From Cohnella algarum (GTDB lineage Bacteria > Bacillota > Bacilli > Paenibacillales > Paenibacillaceae), in assembly GCF_016937515.1 (NCBI RefSeq), contig NZ_JAFHKM010000002.1, forward strand, positions 5,141,001 to 5,205,000: a DNA stretch of 64,000 nucleotides. The letters are read 5' to 3'. Below are positions 58,454 to 64,000 of this stretch, piece by piece (positions within the stretch are counted from its first letter, which is position 1; every line of letters begins with the position of its first letter). The position numbers and the translations under genes are program-made. The notes beneath the pieces are model-generated. The model did no database searches. It saw only the letters and a list, made by a program, of their open reading frames with translations, and was not told the DNA's origin.

Positions 58454-59047
58454 TCAAAATTCGTAGCCGTTCATCCGAAGATGAGCGTGATACATGTCGA
58501 TCGCGGAAGGATGGTCCTCCTTCGATATCCACTGCTCCGCTTTCCATACGCCCGATTGCTTGAACGCCCGGGGACAATGGATAAAAATTTCTTCCGTCTC
58601 GACGACGACCGCCATGCCGGTCGTTTTGCCGGTCCACTGCTGGCTTTCGATAAACGCCTCGTTCCGCGTAATGACCGCCCGGCCGTTAATCCGCAGCACT
58701 TCGTCAAAGCCCGGAATAAGAAAGATCATGCCGACCTGCGGGTTTTCGATTATGTTCAAAAGCGAGTCCGTCCGGCGATTGCCGGGCCGGTCCGGAAACG
58801 CCAGATGGCGTTCGTCGAGTACTTTGACGAACCCCGGCTTATCGCCGCGCGGCGTAACGTCGGCGCGACGGCTCCCGTTCGAAGTCGCCAGAAAAAACAG
58901 CGGAGACAGCTTCAGATAGTTCTCGACATGATCTTCGATGACGCTTACCGTTTTTTTGACGATCGCTTCGTGCGGTGCCTCGATCCGTTCCCGGATTTGC
59001 TCCGCCGTCGCGATCGTATCATTCATCCAAGCAGGCGTCGCCGACAT
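58454..59047 (-). CDS. Pyridoxamine-phosphate-oxidase-fold flavoprotein (PPOX class)
   Basis: The 197-residue split-barrel protein has FFLATSNGSRRADVTPRGDK, LAFPDRPGNRRTDSLLNIIE and RINGRAVIT, the MSMEG_1061-type FMN-binding PPOX pattern. The C-terminal EEIFIHCPRAFKQSGVWKAE carries a Cys-Pro that often contacts FMN or F420. The substrate is unknown. ATG 59047 follows GGGAGGGG. It stands alone with its own terminator. Confidence 0.88.
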   Translation of the reverse strand: MSATPAWMNDTIATAEQIRERIEAPHEAIVKKTVSVIEDHVENYLKLSPLFFLATSNGSRRADVTPRGDKPGFVKVLDERHLAFPDRPGNRRTDSLLNIIENPQVGMIFLIPGFDEVLRINGRAVITRNEAFIESQQWTGKTTGMAVVVETEEIFIHCPRAFKQSGVWKAEQWISKEDHPSAIDMYHAHLRMNGYEF

Positions 59048-59137
59048 TCCCGCCCCTCCCCCTTTCATTTTAAAGCCGACGCGCCTGAAGCGATCCGGGC
59101 TTCCGGCGGCGCCGGAGCCGCGGCACGGGGGCGCGGG

Positions 59138-59350
59138 TCAGCTTTTCGGCCGGGCTTTGACCTTGTTTTGGACCGGCGGCAGATGCTTCATGCTCCGCAG
59201 CATCGGCCCTCCGCACAGCGGACACGCTTGCTGCAGGGCCGCGAACTCTTCGCGAACCCAGGCTTTGCATTCCGCGTTTTTGCATTTCCATATTTTCGTC
59301 GGCTTCAACGCCGCTTTCGTCTCTTCGCTTGCTGCCAATCTAGAGTTCAT
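59138..59350 (-). CDS. ydjO: YdjO-like cold-inducible zinc-ribbon protein
   Basis: The 70-residue protein has two Cys pairs, IWKCKNAECKAWVREEF and QQACPLCGGPM, that should hold one zinc, followed by LPPVQNKVK. The spacing and the CxAW and LxxVxN motifs match YdjO of bacilli, reported as cold-inducible and of unknown biochemical role. It lies directly after the ppaC terminator with an AAGGA ribosome site. Confidence 0.85.
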   Translation of the reverse strand: MNSRLAASEETKAALKPTKIWKCKNAECKAWVREEFAALQQACPLCGGPMLRSMKHLPPVQNKVKARPKS

Positions 59351-59361
59351 CCTTCCTTAAA

Positions 59362-59397
59362 AAAAATAAAACCCGCGCCGCTTGGGTGCGGGTTTTA
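59362..59397 (-). terminator. Terminator after ppaC
   Basis: AAAACCCGC and GCGGGTTTT pair and are followed by an A/T-rich run with T8 on the minus strand. Confidence 0.85.
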
Positions 59398-59452
59398 TCC
59401 GTGTAGCGCCGGCCGGACAAACACTGCCGGCCGGTATTTTTCGCCCGTTCGA

Positions 59453-60382
59453 TTACTTGGAGAAAATATCCGTCAGCACCGGAACGATTTGCGACTTGCG
59501 GGAAACGACGCCCTTCAGCAAAGCGCGGTTGTTTTCCAGCTTCACGTTGTACGCTTCCTCGACTTTGGAGGCGGACTTGCCCAGCGCGATGCCGACGGAA
59601 TCGTTGTTCAGAATGTCGGTGACAACGAACAGGAACAGGTCGAGACCTTTTTCCGCGATGATCGCGTTCAGCGCGTCTTCCAGCTCCGCTTGGCGGGAAA
59701 GAACGTCGTTCGTGTCGACGGCGTTCACTTGCGCGATTTCGACTTTGGCGCTGCCCATGGAAAATTCCTTCGCGTCCAGCGAGATGAGCTGCGGAATCGT
59801 CTTGTCGCTCAGGTCGGCGCCGGCTTTCAGCATGTCCAGGCCGTATTGGTCGGCGTCCACGCCCGCAATGGCGGCAAGCTCGCGAGCCGCGGCGACGTCC
59901 TGCGGCGTGCAGGTCGGCGACTTGAACAGCAGCGTGTCCGAAATGATGGCGGACAGCATGAGGCCGGCGACATTGGCGTCGATGGCGACGTCGTTTTCTT
60001 TGTATAGTTTGTTCAAAATCGTAGCCGTGCATCCGACCGGCTCGGCGCGGTAGTAAAGCGGGCCGCTCGTTTCGAAGTTGGCGATGCGATGATGGTCGAT
60101 GACTTCCGTTACGCGCACTTGATCGATGTCGGACGCGCTTTGCTGGCGTTCGTTATGGTCGACCAGAATGACTTCTTTCGTTTCGTTTGCGACCGTTTCC
60201 ACTTGGCGCGGAGCGGCGGTATTGAATTTGTCGAGCGCGAATTGCGTTTCGGCGCCGACGGCACCCAAGCGAACCGCTTCAACGTCGAAACCCAGCTTCT
60301 TCTTCAGTTCGGCATACGCGATCGCAGAGCAGATCGTGTCGGTGTCCGGGTTTTTGTGCCCGAAAATTAGAACTTTCCCCAT
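59453..60382 (-). CDS. ppaC: Manganese-dependent inorganic pyrophosphatase (family II)
   Basis: The 309-residue DHH-family protein has all metal motifs: [10 protein letters not shown] at the N-terminus, [25 protein letters not shown] (DHH), and [10 protein letters not shown]. The C-terminal DHHA2 domain ends [10 protein letters not shown]. It hydrolyses pyrophosphate to phosphate. MGKVLIFG at 60382 is chosen because GAGGAG is seven bases away; the ATG two codons earlier is too close to it. Confidence 0.96.
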   Translation of the reverse strand: MGKVLIFGHKNPDTDTICSAIAYAELKKKLGFDVEAVRLGAVGAETQFALDKFNTAAPRQVETVANETKEVILVDHNERQQSASDIDQVRVTEVIDHHRIANFETSGPLYYRAEPVGCTATILNKLYKENDVAIDANVAGLMLSAIISDTLLFKSPTCTPQDVAAARELAAIAGVDADQYGLDMLKAGADLSDKTIPQLISLDAKEFSMGSAKVEIAQVNAVDTNDVLSRQAELEDALNAIIAEKGLDLFLFVVTDILNNDSVGIALGKSASKVEEAYNVKLENNRALLKGVVSRKSQIVPVLTDIFSK

Positions 60383-60515
60383 CTTCATACTCCTCTTTTC
60401 GAATGTTCGGCAAAAAAAGTATACCCCAGATCGCCCGTCGCAGGCAAGCGAATCAACCGTTTTCAACGGCAATACGTACAGGTTGTGCGAATAAACTTGT
60501 AACGGGGTGAATGCG

Positions 60516-61208
60516 ATGGCGCTTATTGAATTGGACCGCGTCGGAAGGCGGTATCGCGTCGGCGGCGAAATCGTGAAAGCTCTCGACGGCGTCAGCCTGA
60601 CGATCGAAAAAGGCGAATTCGTCGCCGTTACCGGACCTTCCGGCTCCGGCAAATCGACGCTGATGAACATTATCGGCTGTCTGGACGTTCCGGACGAAGG
60701 AACCTACCGTCTCGAAGGAAAAAACGTCTCCTCTCTCCCGTTCGACAAGCTGGCCGAAGTCCGCAACCGCAGCATCGGTTTCGTTTTTCAGCAGTTCAAC
60801 TTGCTTCCCCGCCTGACGGCTTTCGCCAATGTGGAGCTTCCGCTTATTTACCGCGGCTTGGACAGCAAAACGAGAAAACAGGCGGTGCTCCGGGCCCTTG
60901 AAGCGGTGGGGCTGTCGGACCGCAAGCACCATCGTCCCGCGGAGCTGCCTTGCGGCCAGCAGCAGCGCATCGCGCTCGCGAGGGCGCTCGCCGGGAATCC
61001 GTCGCTGCTGCTCGCGGACGAACCGACCGGCTCTCTGGACGAAAAAGCGAAGCTGGACGTGCTTTTGCTGCTGTCGGCGCTGCACGAGCGGGGCCATACG
61101 ATCGTGCTGATCACGCACGACCCGGACGTCGCCGCGTTCGCCCGGCGGGAAATCCCGATCGCGGACGGCAAAATCGCGTCCGATTCGGCCGAAGCGCTTC
61201 GCCCATAG
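60516..61208 (+). CDS. Orphan MacB/LolD-type ABC ATPase with altered signature motif
   Basis: The 230-residue ATPase resembles YtrE/MacB proteins ([20 protein letters not shown]) with Walker [11 protein letters not shown]-loop [10 protein letters not shown], Walker [13 protein letters not shown] and switch His in LITHDPD. The signature is LPCGQQQR where LSGGQQQR is expected: both the Ser and first Gly are changed. No permease gene is next to it. ATG 60516 has GGGGTG upstream. It may be inactive or partner with remote permeases. Confidence 0.87.
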   Translation: MALIELDRVGRRYRVGGEIVKALDGVSLTIEKGEFVAVTGPSGSGKSTLMNIIGCLDVPDEGTYRLEGKNVSSLPFDKLAEVRNRSIGFVFQQFNLLPRLTAFANVELPLIYRGLDSKTRKQAVLRALEAVGLSDRKHHRPAELPCGQQQRIALARALAGNPSLLLADEPTGSLDEKAKLDVLLLLSALHERGHTIVLITHDPDVAAFARREIPIADGKIASDSAEALRP

Positions 61209-61220
61209 GGGCAGAAAAGG

Positions 61221-61583
61221 TCAATCGGGAGAGGGACCGAGCGGAATTCGGTACGACGAATACTCCTCGATGATATGTTCCCCCTGCGCATACACCCACC
61301 GGAAACGAAACCGGTCCCCTTCGTATCCCGTTCGCTTGCGAATATCCGGGACGACAACCGTTTCCAGATGCTCCAGCAAATTGCGCTGCAAATCGGCGAT
61401 TCGCCGTTCGTTTTCCTCGTTTCGCTTCTCGGCCTCGCGCTCGTTTTCCGAAGTTTGCAAATAGTACATGACGCCGACTTCCTTGTCCGTCAGCGTTTCC
61501 GGGAGCGGCGCCCCCGAACCCCGAAACACTTCCCGGACGGTGTCGAGCCAATCCTTGTATAAATCGATCGTGACGTTGACCAT
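61221..61583 (-). CDS. Conserved-looking hypothetical protein with central coiled coil
   Basis: The 120-residue protein has no signal or membrane segment. A charged helix (about 45-75, NEREAEKRNEENERRIADLQ) is likely coiled coil, and the C-terminal RFRFRWVYAQGEHIIEEYSS looks beta-rich. I do not recognise the family. It has a GGAGG site five bases upstream and clean codon use, so it is a real gene. It lies 20 bases before the metallophosphatase gene, same strand. Confidence 0.75.
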   Translation of the reverse strand: MVNVTIDLYKDWLDTVREVFRGSGAPLPETLTDKEVGVMYYLQTSENEREAEKRNEENERRIADLQRNLLEHLETVVVPDIRKRTGYEGDRFRFRWVYAQGEHIIEEYSSYRIPLGPSPD

Positions 61584-61603
61584 CTCTTCCTCCTTTTGGC
61601 GGT

Positions 61604-62857
61604 TTACGATTTTCGGGCGATCGCAAACTCGTCAAGCAGCTTTCCGTCCGCGTCGTATGCCCGGTAAACGAGGCGTTCGGCGTCGACCGTCACGCCCGCG
61701 AACATTGGCCGTCCGTTTTGAAAGTGAACCGCATGATAAAATTGATCCTCTTTTTTCTCGTTGAACTTTCCTCCGGAAGCGTTCGGCGTCACGTAAACCG
61801 TTCCCTCCCCTTCGGAAACGACTTCATTGCCCTTGAGCGGATACGAACGCGAATATTCGTGATTATGCCCTTGCAGCACCAAATCGACGCCGTGCTTGTC
61901 GAAAATCGGGACCCACTTCTTGACGATCGACTTGGTCTGGTTTCCTCCGTAAGCCGGACGGTGAATCGCGACGATCTTCCACGGCTTTTCGCTCGCGGCC
62001 AGATCCCGATCCAGCCATTCCGCCTGCTCGTCCTTGTTCGACTCCGAATTCAGCATCGCAAAATGAACGGGACCGTAGTCGAACGAGTAATTCGTGCCCG
62101 GAATCGAGTTCCCGGCTCCGTTGCGCGGCAAATGGAAATGAGCGAGAAAGCGGTCCGCCTTTCCGTCCGTTTCGTCATGATTGCCGGTAACCGGCATGAG
62201 CGGGATCGAGGCGAGCCACCGCTTCGCTTCGCCGAAAAACGCGTCCCATGCCGTTTCGTCCTCCGGATTTTCGGTCAAATCTCCGTTATGTACGATCAGC
62301 TTCGCATCGGGGAACGTCTCCATCGCCTTGTCGAGCGTCCGTCCCCACAGCTTGAAATCGGCCGGCGTCTCGCCTTGCGAATCCGCAACGTGGATAAACG
62401 TAAACGATTTCTCGTTGTCGGCTTCGGTTACAAACGCGGCCGGCTCGCTCCACCCGCCCTCTTCGCCGGTTCCCACGCGGTACATATAGACGGTACCGGG
62501 CTTCAGTCCCGCCGCCGCCGCTTTGTTCGAGGTTTGCGTTTGACCGTCCCCGACCTCCACTTGCTCGGTCGTACCGCGAAAAGTCAGCGCATTCGCTTCT
62601 TCGAACGCCGCGGTTTCCGTTCCTTCGACGATTTGAACGACGGAGGAGGCCGAAGGGTCGGCCGAAAACCAGGAAAACCCGCGGGTTGTCGCGGCATCGC
62701 CGACGATCGTCGTTCCGATCGATTTCGTGACGTTCGCGGCGTTCCGAGGCGGTCCCTGCTCTTGTTCCTGCCCGTGTCCCTGCCGCCATTGCAAACCGAT
62801 CGCGGCGGCCAGAAGAAGCGAAGCCGCCCCCAGCACAATGGCTTGAAGCTTTCGCAT
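61604..62857 (-). CDS. Secreted metallophosphoesterase (purple acid phosphatase type) with fibronectin-like domain
   Basis: The 417-residue protein has a signal or anchor segment (about 7-22) and a fibronectin III-like N-terminal domain (about 45-150). The calcineurin-type phosphoesterase carries metal motifs IHVADSQGE, IVHNGDLTE, PVTGNHDETDG, VAIHRPAYGG and LVLQGHNHEYSRS. Such enzymes hydrolyse phosphate esters outside the membrane. Its ATG shares a base with the stop of the upstream isomerase (TGATG), so the two are coupled. Confidence 0.92.
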   Translation of the reverse strand: MRKLQAIVLGAASLLLAAAIGLQWRQGHGQEQEQGPPRNAANVTKSIGTTIVGDAATTRGFSWFSADPSASSVVQIVEGTETAAFEEANALTFRGTTEQVEVGDGQTQTSNKAAAAGLKPGTVYMYRVGTGEEGGWSEPAAFVTEADNEKSFTFIHVADSQGETPADFKLWGRTLDKAMETFPDAKLIVHNGDLTENPEDETAWDAFFGEAKRWLASIPLMPVTGNHDETDGKADRFLAHFHLPRNGAGNSIPGTNYSFDYGPVHFAMLNSESNKDEQAEWLDRDLAASEKPWKIVAIHRPAYGGNQTKSIVKKWVPIFDKHGVDLVLQGHNHEYSRSYPLKGNEVVSEGEGTVYVTPNASGGKFNEKKEDQFYHAVHFQNGRPMFAGVTVDAERLVYRAYDADGKLLDEFAIARKS

Positions 62858-63677
62858 CAGAACGACTCCAAAAACCGCTTGCAATCCTCCATCTGGTCCG
62901 GCGCCGCATGCTCCATGACGATATCGACGCCCGGCTTGGAAGCCTCAAGCAGTTCCATGTACAGCTTATAATTCATTTGGCCGTGCCCGGGGGAGCCTCG
63001 ATCAGCTGTCCGTTCGGCTCCAAACGCCGATCTTTGGCATGACAGGCGATAATCCTGTCGCCGAGCAGCCGGAACGCTTCCGCGATCACCTCGTCCTGCC
63101 GGTCGAAATTGGCCGCATTCAGCAGGTTTCCGGGATCCAGCACGACGCCGATGTTGCGGGACGGCACTTCGCCCAGCATCCGGCTCAATTGGCCGGCCGT
63201 CGCGACAAGATGGCGGTTGGCCGCTTCCAGCCCGACATAGACGCCCCACCGTTCCGCTTCCTCGGCCAATTCGGCCAGCGTTTCCCGCATCGCGGTCCAA
63301 TCCCGGTCCGCGTACTCTTCGCCCGGATTGACGCCGGTCTCGAAGGCGACCGTCGGACAGCCGAAATCCCTTGCGTGGCGAAGCAGCTCCTTGAACCGGG
63401 TTACATTCAGCCGGCGTTGTTCTTCGTCGAGCTCGAACATATGCAGGTAGCAGCCGAGAACGGAAATTCGGACGCCGTTGCGCTCGAACGCCTCGCCGAT
63501 CGTCTGCGCGAGCCCGGGGCTTAAGCGGCCGGGACGGCTGAAATCGTAATCCTGAATTGCTTTCCATAAAGCAAGCTGAACGTGTTTGAACCCGTATTGG
63601 CCGACCTTGGCCGCAAGCTCCCGGTACGGAAGGCAGCCGAACAGATGCGCCAAAACGCCGATCGATCGATCCGTCAT
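62857..63677 (-). CDS. Sugar phosphate isomerase/epimerase (xylose-isomerase-like TIM barrel), frameshifted
   Basis: The N-terminal 234 residues are open to a stop at 62973 (KHVQLALWKAIQDYDFSRPG, VAFETGVNPGEEYADRDW, VVLDPGNLLNAANF, metal Glu/Asp/His present). The frame then ends in EAPPGTAK. The expected tail (GQMNYKLYMELLEASKPG, VDIVMEHAAPD) continues in another frame to 62857. One added C in the C5G3 run at 62986-62993 restores 273 residues and the overlap with the phosphatase start. ATG 63677 has GGAGG nine bases upstream. The break has the same context as in nasC. Confidence 0.82.
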
Positions 63678-63837
63678 TTTTCGCTTCCTCCTGTTTTCGA
63701 ATTTCGATTTTGGGGAATATATAGTCAGATGTATTGTCATTATACAAGAAGCACGGTCCCTCCCGCTTCCCGTTCGCCGGATTTTCCGGATTTTTAACCA
63801 ATTCGGACGTTTTTTTGAACGAAGAGGTCCCGACAGG

Positions 63838-63893
63838 TTGACGACAATTCAGCATCGTGCTATATTTATATCAGGATTTAGATTAAGTTTAAA
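63838..63893 (+). promoter_or_regulatory. Promoter of the Dps gene with a PerR-like palindrome
   Basis: TTGACG (63838-63843), 17 bases, TATATT (63861-63866). Just downstream, TTTAGATTAAGTTTAAA (63877-63893) is an imperfect 17-base AT-rich palindrome of the general PerR/Fur type; assignment is tentative. Confidence 0.55.
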
Positions 63894-63919
63894 TTTAAAA
63901 AAATGAGGAGGAATCGTTC

Positions 63920-64000
63920 ATGTCGAACGTCGCATCCGTACTGAACCAACAAGTTGCCAATTGGACCGTTATGTATACGAAACTGCATCAATACCACTGG
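63920..64000 (+). CDS. dps: Dps/ferritin-like DNA-protection protein (5' end only)
   Basis: Only 27 residues lie in the window: [27 protein letters not shown]. The [14 protein letters not shown] segment with the ferroxidase His matches Dps/MrgA proteins, which store iron and shield DNA under oxidative stress. It starts from an ATG after GAGGAGG. The upstream palindrome would fit peroxide control. Confidence 0.8.
   Translation, partial: MSNVASVLNQQVANWTVMYTKLHQYHW

Noticed and set aside
1..64000. CRISPR arrays, tRNA/rRNA genes, IS elements, prophage or toxin-antitoxin systems
   Set aside because: None found on reading both strands; the only repeats are the two intergenic families listed.

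Overview
The window reads as chromosome of a moderately GC-rich Gram-positive endospore-former of the Paenibacillaceae (Paenibacillus/Cohnella type). The signs are strong GGAGG ribosome binding sites, frequent TTG and GTG starts, sigma-A promoters, perfect or near-perfect CcpA cre boxes, YesM/YesN-type two-component systems beside sugar ABC transporters, an S-layer-homology protein, and Bacillus-type nasBC, ppaC, ydjO and Mrp genes. No rRNA, tRNA, CRISPR array, IS element or prophage was seen.

Layout. 1-4.8 kb: sugar-binding lipoprotein (cut by the window edge), a truncated Cache sensor, and a YesM/YesN two-component pair, with two cre boxes. 4.9-13.7 kb: ZIP metal transporter, Fur-box siderophore-binding lipoprotein, greA, SH3b-glucosaminidase, azoR, a GAF kinase/NarL regulator pair, a D-2-hydroxyacid dehydrogenase and a CBS protein. 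13.7-21 kb: nitrate assimilation, with moeA-nasB-nasC on the minus strand divergent from nasA. Both transcripts begin with tandem AAYG hexaloop hairpins whose last hairpin overlaps a terminator, the hallmark of ANTAR-protein antitermination. 21-27.5 kb: glutathione peroxidase, ferritin, a Fur-box DUF1450 protein, a copper/oxidase-assembly set (YtkA/FixH-like, DsbD_2-like, CopA), and a radical SAM plus GNAT pair. 27.6-39 kb: a sugar-acid locus with two SDRs, an enolase-superfamily dehydratase, UxuA, a three-gene ABC importer lacking its ATPase, an RraA-family protein, and AraC and GntR regulators. 39.3-45.5 kb: AI-2E-family permease, then an HxlR-linked module of a sulfonate/nitrate-type ABC transporter, a DUF4242 protein and an acyl-CoA-dehydrogenase-like flavoprotein. 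45.5-46.4 kb: gene-free DNA with two families of intergenic repeats. 46.4-52.2 kb: Mrp Na+/H+ antiporter operon with fused MrpA-MrpB. 52.5-64 kb: ArsR/MFS pair, SLH-PrcB protein, D,D-carboxypeptidase, ArsR-NikR metal regulators, PPOX flavoprotein, YdjO, PpaC, an orphan ABC ATPase, a metallophosphatase, a sugar isomerase and the start of dps.

The most interesting item is the pair of divergent ANTAR-type leaders, which predicts one nitrate-responsive RNA-binding regulator, encoded elsewhere, acting on transporter, cofactor and reductase genes together. Two genes (nasC and the terminal isomerase) are each broken by one missing C in a C5/G-run of the same sequence context. This looks like a sequencing or assembly artefact rather than two real pseudogenes.
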